Shown: positions 1-15,060, counted from the first letter of the stretch. The stretch is 64,000 bases of DNA from Malus domestica (GCF_042453785.1 NC_091670.1:40559501-40623500); one strand, 5' to 3'. Numbers and translations: made by a program. Notes: generated from the letters alone by a model not told the origin.

Positions 1-60
1 GACTCTTAAAAAGAGGAGTGCAAGAAGCTCATTGGAGGGGAGTGTGAATAGCATTCCCCT
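1..60. repeat. End of a short MITE-like repeat, cut by the window edge
   Basis: The reverse complement reads as a short tract of the type GCTATTCACAC, close to the terminal sequence of the MITE at 32256-32402. It lies in the presumed last intron or 3' flank of the beta-galactosidase gene. Only one end is visible, so its boundary and target duplication cannot be judged. Confidence 0.35.
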
Positions 61-121
61 ACGAAAACATATGAGTTACTGGTTCAACATTATAATATGA
101 ATAAGCTGAGGTTTCGCCTAC

Positions 122-3100
122 CTGCTGAACGATTGATAAGATGTCAGCACTGCAAGCTCCCGAAGCGAATGTGCCACAATTTCCAATAGGAGTTCCAAAG
201 CTAGCAAAATTGATTGAAGTGATACTCCATCCTCGTTCGCAGGTCAGTTGAACTTCAGGGTTTTGAGATATAAGTTCCGAGTTTGGTTTCCAAGAACTGG
301 CAGGCGGAGGATCAGTCTCGGATACATGTGCACATATTTCTTGGCCAGTTTTTGTCCTCAAAGAAATCTTTGAAGGGTCACCACCAAGCTCTTCGTGGAG
401 AACTAGAAGGTTATCTCCGGTATGTACCCATGTACGGGGAATATGATACCTAAACATTATGTCTTTGCATTTGTTAGTAAATCTACGTGCAAGAGATGCA
501 TAATACTGCATCGTGCAAAATATATACAGGACTACAAAATGAACAAAACCAGCAATGTTCACTCTTACAGAGTTTGAGCCGGTTGACCACAGTTCCTTAG
601 ACATTTAGATGCGTTATAGGCTCCTCTGTAGTCACAATCACTGCCATTTACGCAACCAGTTGATGGCGAGAGGTAGGCTTGCCAATATCTCCCTACACTC
701 TGCCCGTTAACCCACGCTTGTCCCTTTCCCATGCTAGCAAGATTTAACGCCAAAGGACCCTTGCCTTCAGGAGCAAGGAATGAAACCTGAGGATGAGAAG
801 AACATCAATTGAAGCGGGTGAAAAGGAAACAGAAAAACATCAGTCAAGCATGCCAACTACTTACCTTGTACCATATCAAACTCTGATTAAGTGGTGGAGC
901 AGCCCCTGTAGTCCACAGTGAACTGTTTGCAAGGCTTATGTTATCCAATCCAAGGTATTCCCCCTCAAGTCCCACCTGGTAGGTCCATTCTTCAAAAGAA
1001 AAATCATTTGTTCTGTTCTTCAAGTCTCTAAGAACAACAGAAAAGATTCCTGCTCCTGCAACATCGAACCACGGCCCGTAATTCTGGAAAATAACAGAGA
1101 TTTAGTAACAGTAATTACTGCATAAAATTTCTGAATAGTTACACACACTGTGTTTATATAAGCAGAGGAAACGGTGCAAAGATGGCTGTTAACAAACAGT
1201 TTTTACGTACCTGTACACCAATCATCATACTCAACAAATCTATTGTATTGTTTCCGTGGTTTAGAGTAATCTTCTCATCAACGATGAAACTTGCATCTTC
1301 ATGGTTACCATATCCAAATCCTTCAAGATAGCGATATAAAATGTTCATTTAGATGCACAAAGGAACGTAAGATTCAAAGCTTCCGAATAATTAGATGGTC
1401 AGTTTTTCGCTTCTCTGCAATTCAATAGACTACTTACCCACAAGTCTTTTATTTACGAAAACTAGGGCTGCATGTCCCAGACTCTCGATGTGTAAAAAAA
1501 GTTCTTCCTCTTGACGGGTTATTATGTTTTCATTCACATTAATGCTGCCAGTATGGTGAAGCACATTCAAGAACATGTCAAATTTTGATAAGAACAAAAA
1601 TAACTATAATGCAAGTATGCCAAGGATTTGGATTGCACTGTTCTGATGAGCTCAGAAGATGATCAAAACTGGATTCTTTACCTTATTGTATACCATAAAT
1701 AATCACTAACATCTTTCGTAGTACTTATCTGCTCCAGTAAGCCTGAGTCAGTAAATGAATTGTTACTCCAAGTACCAACTCTCTCTTTATACCAACTCCA
1801 TGAAGCTGGTTCCAGTATAAAATCATGTACACCGGGTGTGAGGGCGAAAGGAGAATGTCCAATATTTCTTTGTGAGACAACCTTCAATTGTGACACATTT
1901 AGGAGAGGAAAAATAATCAGGCAAATGTTAGGTTCAAGAGATTCTGGGACATTCTGTTTTGTGCTAAAAGAAGTTGCTAGTCCGGATTGGCCCATGATAT
2001 ACTAAATTGCAACAGGATCCGTACCTTAGCGGTGTTAAATATAACATTCTTACAATCCGGAAGGATGCTCACAGACCAAGCTGGAAGGAAATAGATATTT
2101 CCATTAAAAGTGACATTTGCATCTGAACTACTGTCATAATTAGCAAGAAATGCCGCACACTCATTGGATGTTTTATGGTAGATATGTGCCTGATGAAAGA
2201 AAAGGGAAACCCGAAGTTAGGATGGAGTGAGAGATATGAACAAGAGAAAACAATGGTTAAAATTGAGTCTTCGAAAACAAATTGATTTTAAGTCCAGAAA
2301 ACATATAAGGATCTTGAAATATGTCGCACACCTCTAAATTAGTACCAAGTTTCATTTGTGTCGGATCAGAGCTGATCATATATTCTTCACACTGTTTTAT
2401 TGCCAGGTGCAAGTCACGCAGATGTCCCCATTTTGGCTGTCTAAGAAAACCTGCATAAGATGCTTCAGAAGATGAAACAACAAAAGGAGATGTGCATATC
2501 AAACTAAGTGTTGGATAAAGTTACCATATTCATCTATAGGAGCATCATAATCATAGCTCGTTGCAACCAAAGGGCCTCCAGCAGTTCGCCCAAAGTTGGT
2601 ACCGCCAAAATACTGCAAGGAAATGTCGGAGAATGAAGACATTATGATGATGTTTATGGAATTATATGGTGATGAAAATGCTAACATCTACCAATCAAGG
2701 CTAGAACTAGAGATAGTAGAGAAAGAGAATCTGTGTAGCTTACCATGTAATAGTTTTGAAAAGTGCCACCTGTTTCGAAAAATCGTGCAACAGCAAAAGC
2801 AAGGTCCTCAACAGGTCGAAAGGGGATTGGATTGCCAAATCCAAGGAACCTATACATTACATATGAAATTCAACAACCTGTACTTCCAAGTGAACTCCAG
2901 AGAGGACTCCTGTATCCTATACACAATTTGATAGGCTAAATAAGCAAAGATCTTACCATCCACTGTAATTCTCTGTCCACATCTTCGGTTTGGATGGGGA
3001 ATTTGGAGTAAACTCATCGCAATAAAATCCATTGCATGTGTTTATCTGCAGGTAATTTATAAAACTAATGAATATCTCGGGAGTTTGCTCTCCAACGAAA

Positions 3101-4760
3101 CCCCTTCAACCCTTAAACTGGAATCAAGGAAAGAACAATGAAAAGGAGGGAGAAACTCTGAGAAGATATATCTAGATGCCTCATAAGTTAAAAGGTAATT
3201 TTACTTCTTGAAGAAAAGCAGTGCTCTTGATACATAGGCTACACCTTTTCATGAAAAATCAAGTTCAAACACTCACAACTGGATCCGGGGCATCATCTTG
3301 CACACACATCACCCAAGGTACAGATGTATTGAGACTAACAGCAGTTTCTGCAGCCCATTTGACATATAATTCTCCGCCAACCCCATAGGACCCTTCAACA
3401 TTTCCAAATTCATTTTCAACCTGTGAGAGCACATATAAGAATGCGATTGAAGAAATAAAAATTGAGTAATGCAAAATAAAACTGTCATTTTTGTTAGCCT
3501 GATTACTACATCAAATTGCATAAGAAAACACCACGAGTGCCCTAGCGAAGTTTTGGATACATAATCTGCACAACCATCTTATCACTATATGTCTCGATCC
3601 GAATCTGACTCAAAATACATGCAGTTGGTAAATTGGCTAACCGTCAAAGGGAAGCACCTGAGTAAGAATGATTGGGCCTCCTTGTGATGCAAAGAGATTC
3701 TCCATTTTCATCATTTCAACAATTTTTGCAAGAAATATCTTCATTTCCTTCTGCATTTTGACAAGTATAAAATTTACCCATCCATAAGACTCAAAAGGAA
3801 ACCACTTGAAATTTGGGCATTAATTTGAACAACTTTCTTTTAAAAGCATAAGCAATGGAAATAAAGATGGAAAAGTAAGTGGTCCGGTTTTACTCATGAA
3901 GAAACCATTCCCACAGCCAAGTATAATATAAACATATCAAGTACCTTAAAAGGTGCATTTGTTGTGCGAAACTGAATTCCGGGAATAAAGTGTAACCAAA
4001 TTGGAAATCCCCTGTCATAAGATAGCAACGTCTGAAGAATCAGTGCAATGCTAAAACAGATTGGAACATACAAAACTAAGAAACTGATGCCGGTGCAATG
4101 AACATCACAAGAAACAAAACAAACCCGTAGTTCCATTCAGCACAAGAATACGGGCCAATCCTCAAATGAACTAGAAGGCCTGATTCTTGGACTGTCTTCA
4201 CAAATTTCACCAAATCAAATCTGCCTTCAAAGTAGTACTATGTAAAACGAAAAAATCCGTCAAACTAAAGACAAATCTAGTGAGAAAATAGTTGTCAATA
4301 GACCTAAAGGACTAACTAGCTAACTGAGAGGCTGCAATTGCTAGGGTTACTTATATATACCTGGCCTTTTACTGGCTCATGGTAGTTCCAAAAAACGTAA
4401 GTCTCAATCACGTCTATTCCCCCTTCCTTCGCTTTCTTAATAATTTCCGGCCACACCTGCATTGCCCCCCAACAAGAACAATCCCACCTTGTCAGTATAA
4501 TTCACCCTCTAATACCCTTTTTCAAAGGTTCTCAATAAGCACATTGCAATCACATAAACAAAAAGATGTTTAGAACTCACCTCCGGAGTGGTTCGAGGGT
4601 AATGAAAAGAGCCCGACTGCAAAATCCGCCGCTTCCCATCAATAACCAGTGCTCTGTGGTCATATGTCACGGTGGCAGAAACCACAGTTTCAGTGAAATA
4701 ACCTTCAAAAACTAAAAGGACAAACAGAACTAATGCTACCCAATTCTTGCTCCCCATCAT
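122..4760 (-). CDS. BGAL: Beta-galactosidase, GH35, with C-terminal SUEL lectin domain (3' end outside window)
   Basis: Secreted cell-wall beta-galactosidase that removes terminal galactose from wall polysaccharides. Seventeen exons are visible: 4581-4760, 4361-4456, 4125-4237, 3945-4011, 3658-3750, 3277-3420, 2957-3045, 2744-2849, 2525-2612, 2332-2450, 2025-2189, 1682-1881, 1438-1544, 1211-1320, 865-1083, 569-786, 122-449. They give 814 in-frame residues. A signal peptide covers about residues 1-29. The GH35 signature [14 protein letters not shown] gives a likely acid/base Glu187, and MWTENYSGW gives a likely nucleophile Glu256. The last 44 residues, from VQLTC, start a galactose-binding lectin (SUEL) domain. 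Its remaining part must lie in an exon to the left of base 1. The start is the first of two adjacent ATGs before the hydrophobic signal. I place it among lectin-bearing plant BGALs (BGAL8/BGAL9-like) but do not resolve the subfamily. Confidence 0.93.
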
Positions 4761-5501
4761 TCAATTCAACAAAATTCACAAAACCCAGAATTCGAAAAAA
4801 TCCCAAAAATTTCAAAAACCCCTCAAAGATTAGAAGAGCATGATGAACTGGGTATTCGATTGTTTTGTTTGTTGGCACTGAAAAATGCAAAAGATCGTAC
4901 CTTGATGATTATGCAGACCGACGACATATACCAAGCTTGGTTTTTGGAGGGAAGCTGATGCCTTTTTCTGTTTTGGTTGGAAGAAGAAAACAAAGGCGTT
5001 GCTGTTAAGTGATAAAACAGAGATAGTTTGCTTCATTTTCGACCGTTAATTTGGGCAGCTTCAAAAATAACTTGTCATTCAAATCAGTTCGAGTTGAGAG
5101 TCTTGAGACCTTAGATTTAAAGATGAATTTCATTAGACCGCAATGTTAATGATTATTTTGGTCTTTATATTGTAGAGGGGAATTGGCCATTAGAGGATGA
5201 TTACAAATCTCTTTTGTTGTAACGGAAACATTAACACAAGTAACAAAATCAACACAGAAAATAATATGTGAAGTATCTCAAATGCCCATGTATATTTACC
5301 ACATAAATTTGTGGTACATATAAAAACATTCGAGACATTGTCCATGCTAAAGTTCATGTTGGTCGTTTTGTTGATTTTCTTATTTCAAACAAGGTTTGTA
5401 ATCTTGTCCAACAATTACCGTTTTTTCATTTGAAGAGAAGTATGATATTTGTCGTTTTAAAATATTGAGTTTGTCTTGGCGGTTAAGATTTTCTTTATCG
5501 A
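4761..5501. other. 5' flank of the beta-galactosidase gene, no gene seen
   Basis: AT-rich sequence upstream of the BGAL start. It should hold the 5' UTR and promoter, but I see no convincing TATA box or motif. The short open frames here run across non-coding sequence and lack homology I recognise. Confidence 0.5.
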
Positions 5502-5672
5502 CCGCATTACAATCACTTAAACAAACAGATTTTAAAACTCACCTCCGGAGTCGGAATGCTTCGAGCATGATGGATAGAACCCGACTGCAAATTCCGATCA
5601 TTTCCGTCGATAATCCGTGCCCTATGATCATGTGTCACAGAGGTAGAAAGCACATCGTTAAATATTCTATCC
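5502..5672 (-). pseudogene. Decayed duplicate of beta-galactosidase exon 1 with part of intron 1
   Basis: On the minus strand this encodes a peptide resembling BGAL exon 1 (SVTHDHRARIIDG against [14 protein letters not shown], then LQSGSIHHARS against [10 protein letters not shown]). It ends in TPEV at the same GTGAG splice donor as the real exon. About 40 bp of matching intron sequence lies beyond the donor, so this is a DNA-level duplication and not a retrocopy. It has a six-base insertion and several substitutions. The signal-peptide part is lost and no downstream exons follow. Parent exon: 4581-4760. Confidence 0.85.
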
Positions 5673-5977
5673 AACCAAATACAAAATGGATTTGTATAGA
5701 CTGGGGATTTGCACCTGTGCATATGGTACAGGCACACGAGCCAAACTTGAGGCCTGGCAAACTTTTTTGGTGACAAATCGTTATGTACGGATAACTACTT
5801 AACTTTGTGAAGTAATTTCAAATTAATTTCAACATTTTAAAACATTCTAAATAATTATCTAATGTTTTAAAAGTTAGACATTCGTTAGGTCACCGATATT
5901 AAGTGATGACTTTACCATCACTGACGAACGATGTTTCTAGCATTAAACGATGGGGTGAGCAAATATTAAAGTTGATG

Positions 5978-6191
5978 TATGCTAATCATTGTCCTTAGAG
6001 CTATAATTCATCAAATAGACTAAGCGAGAGCCTTGTGCACTGGGTATGACCTTTGAGCAGCCTTTCCATAAATGGGGGTAAGGCTAGCCGACATTCACCT
6101 CTCTCAGACCCTGCGTAAAGCGGGAGCCTTGTGCATTGGGTACGACCTATGCTAATCATTGTCCTTAGAGCTATAATTCATCAAATAGACT
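5978..6191. repeat. SINE-like fragment between 44-bp direct repeats
   Basis: A 44-bp sequence starting TATGCTAATCATTGTCC occurs at 5978-6021 and again at 6148-6191. The roughly 126 bp between resembles the 3' body of plant tRNA-derived SINEs: GGGGGTAAGGCTAGCC, a stretch ending AGACCCTGCG, and two copies of GAGCCTTGTGCA followed by TGGGTA. The tRNA-like promoter half is missing. The repeats are longer than normal SINE target duplications, so a small tandem duplication probably involved the insertion. Confidence 0.6.
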
Positions 6192-6469
6192 CTTTTTAGC
6201 AAAACTAAGTCATAAATTTGTTAAGCTAAACTGCGTCGATTTAGAGATTCAAAACTCCATAAATGACTTGAGAATAAAAATCCGTTTTAGTAATTGTCCT
6301 CATCATAATCACTTAGCATTAGTGAACCAAGGAGATGTCCACTTTTCAAAACGTTAAGTGGTTATTTAGAATTTTTTAAAATGTCAGAACAATTTTAAAA
6401 TCACCTCCAAAATTTGAGTAATTATTCAAACTTAACCCTTATTATTAATATAATTTATGGGTCCATTTA

Positions 6470-6597
6470 TTGTCAAAGTTTTAACGACAGTGACAGAATA
6501 AAGGGTAAAGTAAATAGTACCAGTATTAATTTTTTAGTGTAAAAATATGATTTTTCGTTAAAGTGAACAATACCGAGAGGTTTTCGTTAAAATTTCC
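6470..6597 (+). mobile_element. MITE, family 1 (copy 1, truncated)
   Basis: It shares an ordered series of blocks with 21250-21403, 25762-25918, 42438-42588 and, partly, 50661-50740: GGGTAAAGT, TGACTTTTTA-like, TTTTTCGTTAAAGTGAAC and a TTTTCGTTAAA end. This copy lacks the family's left terminus. No transposase is encoded. Confidence 0.65.
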
Positions 6598-7471
6598 GTT
6601 TTTTTTTTCCAGTCTACAAGTTATATACAAACAAAAATCAATGTGTGATGCAATGATTGGGAGAAAAAAAAACCGACGACTGGGTAGAATGGTAGCAGCT
6701 AACAGAGCTCTCTGTTTTTTGGTGTGCAAAATTGAATGCCATAAGATAATTGAGAGGGTCGTTGGACACTCATGTGATACATGAGGAAAACATTCAGCTT
6801 CCGATAACAAGATATCAATCGGCATGGACACTCACTGATCCAATTCAAGTGACAAGCTCTCATTAAAATCCGACTTCTTGACTCAATTTTCAGCACAAAC
6901 ACAAAAGGGTCTCTCAGATTTCTTGGATTGGATCCACTTGATTGCTCGGTTTCGGATTCGGGTGAGTTTCTTCTTCTTCTGCACCTTCAATTCTTGCAAC
7001 TTGTATACAATCTTTACTTAAAGACCTTAGCTTTAATACGATTTCTCGAACTAGTTGAACTGTTACAGAAAACCATGCTCTTGCTTTTCATTCTTTCACC
7101 AGACATTCAAAATCGTGAGCTAATGATCGTGTTTTTCACGATGTTAGTTTCGATCAATCATGGGTTTTTTGTGTTCTATGTGAATTGTCAGTGGTTTTAG
7201 AAGATTCAGATGAAATGCTTGATTGTCTTGTGAAATCAAGATTTATGTTTTGTTGGAATTTTCGAGCTTTAGAGGTATAGTGGTAGCAAAATTGCAATTT
7301 GAACTAAAATCTTTCAAGGCATTGAAAATTAGAAAAGGGGTATCTCAGTAATCATGAATTTGTCTGGTTTACTTGAATTAATCATGAATAGTTGAACCAA
7401 TGTAGAATCTGAGGATCATTTAATTTCTTTTGGGCAGATTTCAACCTTGGGTTCCATCCGGCTGCTGAATA
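6598..7471 (+). promoter_or_regulatory. Promoter and 5' UTR with intron of the DUF300 gene
   Basis: A non-coding first exon appears to end at 6961 at a GTGAGT donor. The second exon begins at 7438 after TTGGGCAG, leaving a 476-bp leader intron just before the start codon at 7472. The transcription start was not located. Confidence 0.55.
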
Positions 7472-9051
7472 ATGGATTTTAGTACAATGGATCGCGGTCA
7501 GTTGACCCTGCTGGCATCCGCAGGCTGTGTGATGCTTACGGTGCATTTCACATTACAGTTATTGTCGCAACATCTCTTTTACTGGAAGAACCCGAAGGAG
7601 CAGAAGGCGATAATAATTATCATTCTCATGGCTCCTATATACGCAGTTGACTCATTTGTGGGTTTATTGGATATTAAGGGAAGCAAAACATTTTTCATGT
7701 TTTTGGACTCTATTAAGGAATGTTACGAGGCTCTGGTGAGTGCCTCCAACTTCGTTATGGTTTTGTTTATTGTCAACTGTCTCATATGGCTTGCATAATT
7801 TGCTAACTTCTCGTGTTCCTACTTCCAGGTGATTGCTAAGTTCTTGGCTCTTATGTATAGTTACCTGAAGATATCCATAAGCAAAAATATCGTGCCAGAT
7901 GAAATCAAAGGAAGAGAAATTCACCACTCGTTTCCCATGACTCTTTTTCAGGTACGAGGTAGTTTTATGCTGTTTCGGTTTCTATTGCATTGGATATGTA
8001 AGCATAATTCTTTGTATATGTTGACTCTATCATATAATAACAGATACAATGTGGCTTTACAAACTGCAGCCTCGCACCGTTCGGCTAAACCACCAGACCC
8101 TGAAGCTACTCAAATATTGGACGTGGCAATTTGTCATCATACGCCCAGTTTGTTCTGTTTTGATGATAACTCTACAGGCACTGGGGCTGTACCCCAGTTG
8201 GTTGAGCTGGACCTTCACTATAATTCTTAACATTTCGGTTTCTTTAGCATTGTACTCTCTAGTGGTGTTTTACCATGTGTTTGCAAAGGAATTGGCACCG
8301 CATTCACCCCTTGCAAAGTTCCTGTGCATCAAGGGAATTGTCTTCTTCGTCTTTTGGCAGGTACAGCTCGTCTGTTCTTTTGCATGCCCAATTTTTATAT
8401 GCAGCCTTATAGAAAATGCAGCCAAGGATATAGAACACATACAAATCCACAAAGATACCGAGTAAAAGGATATGAAACCCGTCTATAGAATATCCTAGCT
8501 ATTAGTATTATCTATTGTGGTTGGTTTTGGCCTTTTGAACATGAAAATTATTTTACTTGTTCCAAACTACTCGCCTTATACGATAGAATTACTATGTAAG
8601 AGTGATTCTTGCAAATTGCAACTTTGATTTGACATTCTCTGGTTCTATATACTTGGAAGCAAAAACATGTAAGAAACTGGAAACTTCTTGTAACCGAACC
8701 ACCATTCACTTATCAGCTCGTTCTATTGGAACCAGATTTTGGTTAAACGCCACATGAAAATTCTTTTAAGCCCAATTATTGACTTAATCTATAAGCTTTT
8801 TATTGTGCCATTCGTTAACAAACGAGGCTTTGATCCGATTGCAGGGAGTGGTCATTGACATATTAGCTGCTGTGGGCGTCATTCGATCTCACCATTTCTG
8901 GTTAGATGTGGAGCACGTCGAGGAAGCTATTCAGAATGTCTTGATATGTCTGGAGATGGTTGTGTTTTCTGTCCTCCAGCAGTATGCGTACCACGTTGCG
9001 CCTTACAGCGGAGACGTAGAAAAGAAGATGTTAAACAAGAAGAGGGAGTGA
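7472..9051 (+). CDS. LAZ1-like / DUF300 (OST-alpha, TMEM184 family) multi-pass membrane protein
   Basis: Four coding exons, 7472-7735, 7829-7951, 8070-8360 and 8845-9051, give 294 residues, all in phase. The family (Pfam Solute_trans_a) includes animal OST-alpha and TMEM184 and Arabidopsis LAZ1, which act at vacuolar or plasma membranes in brassinosteroid signalling and cell death. Visible family blocks are FYWKNPKEQ after the first membrane segment, YWTWQFVIIRPVCS, YPSWLSWTFTI, VVFYHVFAKELAPH, KGIVFFVFWQ and HFWLDVEHVEEAIQN. About seven hydrophobic segments are present. Exon 3 is taken from the CTGCAG acceptor at 8069 because this restores the conserved joint LFQ-PRTVRL; the nearer AG at 8043 would break it. 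It belongs to the short subgroup of about 290-300 residues. Confidence 0.93.
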
Positions 9052-9333
9052 TTCGAAGCCTTCTCTCATGTACGTGAACGCGATTTTCCTTTTTCATGTA
9101 TCAATAGTTTTACCAACTAGTTAATGTCATGTATTTCTTAAAATATATTTCTCGAAGATAAATATAATTATATTTTATGTGTTTATTGGTTTTCATAATT
9201 GAATGATTTAAAATAAAATAAAAAAGCATTTTGTTGGTGTTGGTACAACCAAACCATAGGACCAAATTAATATCACAACCACCAATCATAATGCGCCTTT
9301 TAGCTAGCAAGCCAGCGAGAGAATTTTCAGGAG

Positions 9334-9450
9334 GCCGGGAACACTGTCTTGTACACCAAATGTAATAATACAATCGGTTGAAATATTTTTTTTTAAGTTT
9401 TCAACCAATTGTATTATTACACTCGGTGAATCGGGCCGTGTTCTCGGCAC
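9334..9450. mobile_element. Palindromic MITE with arms of about 50 bp
   Basis: The left arm (GGCCGGGAACAC, later TGTAATAATACAAT, then CGGTTGAAA) is mirrored by the right arm, whose reverse complement reads GTGCCGAGAACAC, later TGTAATAATACAAT, then TGGTTGAAA. Only a short T-rich loop separates them. No coding capacity and no clear target duplication. It lies downstream of the DUF300 gene. Confidence 0.75.
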
Positions 9451-10207
9451 GCATGATAAATATTTCCAAGTCAGCGAGGAGACTATTCGTGCCATGAAAG
9501 TCATTCTCATCAGCGCACATATTCATTATCAGTGCATAATTTTCCCTAATGAAGTAATTAATTGCAAATCATCCCCTTCTTGCTTATGGAAACTTAGTAT
9601 TACCTTTGCCCATTGCTTTGGATTTTTATTTAATCCAAGTAATTTAAAAGAATACTTTGTTTATGAGTTGTGTCAAGACGTGTAGGATGTTATGTAGTCG
9701 AACAATAAGTACGTGAATAACATATTAAATATCTAATTAACATTTTCGGTAACATAACATGTCAGATCGAGAAAATATGAATATTATTGGTTTTATTTCC
9801 TCAATGATTACAAAAAAAAAAAAAAAAGTTGGGGTAAGTAATTACAAGGTAGAGTTTGCACTCGGACTCGGAGCGGCAGATTATTTTGTTTTTGTTTTCT
9901 TGATCGACTGAGGCGGAAGGGACAGGGTTGGGACTAGATGAAGAGGGAATAAATACTGGTTTGGTTGTTGAGTCGGTAAGCCAGACAGTACACAGAGATA
10001 AAGCCAAACGAACGAAAGGACAGAGGAGGGCGCCGTCGAAGGCCAACAAGGCAACAACACGCGTGGTGGGATAAGGAAAAGCCAAAAGGCATTGCCACCT
10101 TCCAAAGTCCAACACCAACACACACAAAATCTTCAACAAAGCAAAGCAAAAGCGCAGATAACCCATTTTCTCATTTCCAGAATCACAAAAAAAGACCCAA
10201 CCTTTTT

Positions 10208-10246
<39 letters not shown>

Positions 10247-10269
10247 GATAATTGGGTGCCAGCAGCAAC
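9451..10269 (+). promoter_or_regulatory. Intergenic DNA, promoter and 5' UTR of the ARF-GAP gene
   Basis: The proximal part is pyrimidine/purine-rich, with a poly-A run near 9811 and a (GA)n tract at about 10211-10242 just before the start codon. Long open frames on either strand here follow this low-complexity composition and are not credible genes. Confidence 0.5.
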
Positions 10270-13213
<2,944 letters not shown>

Positions 13214-13359
13214 GCAGGTTCTCCTGCAGCGGGTAAATCCACTTTAATCAATCATCAGTACAGAATGAAAGAAATTGATGGAGAATAAATGGGGCAATAG
13301 TATTTTAGTTGATTCCTTCCTAAGATGTTGATTTCAATTGTATCAGTAGGCCTTGTCTC

Positions 13360-13365
13360 AATAAA
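13360..13365 (+). promoter_or_regulatory. Likely polyadenylation signal AATAAA of the NEV-like gene
   Basis: A canonical AATAAA lies about 150 bp after the stop codon in the T-rich 3' flank. It is a plausible near-upstream element; the true cleavage site is not visible. Confidence 0.5.
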
Positions 13366-13380
13366 ATTGGTTCAAATTCC

Positions 13381-14549
13381 ATCGCATGAATTCACCTTCT
13401 TGTAGTTGCTTCTTGTGGTTAGGCCTTTTCATCGCTGTTAAATGACGAAAGCTAGGATGTAAAAAAGTTCAATTAATGCAACAGGCTTATAGCTCAAGTT
13501 ATTAAACGTGTTTATCTTAGCACGCGAGTCTTACATGAATTTGGCCCAGTTGACGGTTGCTTTCAATGGAAACTTGTATTGATCGGGTAAAGCCAGGATT
13601 ATGGAGTTGGATCCGTTAGCATACGACAGTAACAAAAACACTACCCGTAGTACCAGTAATGCAGATGTTTTCGATAAATGTCGCTTCATTAAACTTGTTC
13701 ACTAGCATCCAGATGAATCGTATTACACTAGACGCTTGTGTCCACTGTCCGCCGAGGCTGTTTGTGCCTTACAGATATGGTCAATGGGAGTCGCATTCAT
13801 ATTTGGGAGTTGAGAGGAGAGATTGAGGAAGGAAACTTTTGCTTGATATATAATGTTCCCTTGTCCCCTGTGCTTGATGAACTTGGTCTTCGCCATTTGT
13901 ACCGTGTTACAACTAAACTGCTGCATTTGCAGCATTCGTACAGAAACGGTTTTGGCCAAGCATGATTTGAAGGATGAAAACTTTCGTGTGTTCCCGTTTG
14001 TCCTCCCACGGCGGCCGACGCCACTTCCTAGAGTAGCCATCATCCATGCTTCCACAACTAAAATCTGAAGCTGTGCTATGATTCATATAATTTTCTTCTT
14101 CTTATGATGACACGAAATAGATTTTTGATAGTTTTGTTCGCAAAGTAATTAAAATTAAATTGTGACTTACGACCAACAATTTTTGTGAGAAGTGCTATGA
14201 GCTATTCAAGAGAGAGATGTGAACTCCATCACTGTCTAATCAAGCACAGATAGAGAACATGAACGGCTTATGCTTTCTGTTGTTTTGGATCCATGATTTT
14301 GAAAAAAGAAAAAAAAATTTAAAAAAAAACATTTTCTTTTATTTATCAAACACAATTAAGGCCCCGACTTTTTTAAAAAGCTGATTTTCAAAAAAAATTA
14401 AATTAAATTAAAAAAATTAGTAACCCCCTACCACTCCAAAAGAAAGACATTATAAATTCTTTAAAAACGGTCTTACTATTTACTGAGAAAGATTCATACT
14501 ATGTGATAAACACTTTTTTTGTAAATTTGATCATAAGACCAATGACTAA
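13381..14549. other. Intergenic, no supported gene
   Basis: AT-rich DNA after the NEV-like gene, ending at the copia insertion site. Overlapping open frames of 70-110 codons at 13720-14070 occur on both strands. None matches a family I recognise, and none has splice or start context that favours it. Confidence 0.5.
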
Positions 14550-14554
14550 TGAGC

Positions 14555-14753
14555 TAAAGACTCTAGTAGTAATTGTATAGTTGGAGTCAGTTAGACAAGG
14601 GTGAATATGTAATTAGTTTCTGAATGTTAAGGTCAATTATGTCAATAGAATTGTATCTATATATATACTGATGTAAATGTCTTGTTGAGTAAGAAAGTGA
14701 AATAAGAAGAAGATATTTTTATCTCTGTACTCTCTGGAAGATAAGACTCAATA
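14555..14753 (+). repeat. 5' LTR of the copia element
   Basis: Starts TAAAGACTCTAG and ends AAGACTCAATA. It contains a TATATATA tract near 14660 that may act as the TATA box. It is 199 bp, the same length as the 3' copy. Confidence 0.95.
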
Positions 14754-14761
14754 TGGTATCA
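14754..14761 (+). other. Primer-binding site of the copia element
   Basis: TGGTATCA directly follows the 5' LTR with no spacer. It complements the 3' end of initiator methionine tRNA, the usual copia primer. The match stops after eight bases. Confidence 0.85.
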
Positions 14762-15060
14762 ATCGCCACCGCCTCACGGCCTTGGTGAATCTTCGATCCC
14801 TCTCGTCATCGTCTTCCTGCTTGGTGACTCTTCGATCCTCTCGGCATCTTCAATCTGATCTCTGGTTCGATCTGATCTCACAGTCTCACGGATTTTCTGC
14901 TCAGATCTGATCTCATGGCTTCTCCGCTCCGATCTCTGGTCCGTTCCGATCTCTGATCTCACGGCATCTCTGCTACGGTTTCTGGTTCGATCTGATCTCT
15001 GGTGCTTCTTTTCTGTCATTAGTGTGGTTATTTGGTTGAATCTTGCCTGTATCTTCCACC

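Noticed and set aside
13723-14068. Overlapping open frames of 71-110 codons on both strands downstream of the NEV-like gene
   Set aside because: No family resemblance, no splice partner, and frames overlap on opposite strands as expected by chance in a mildly GC-rich patch.
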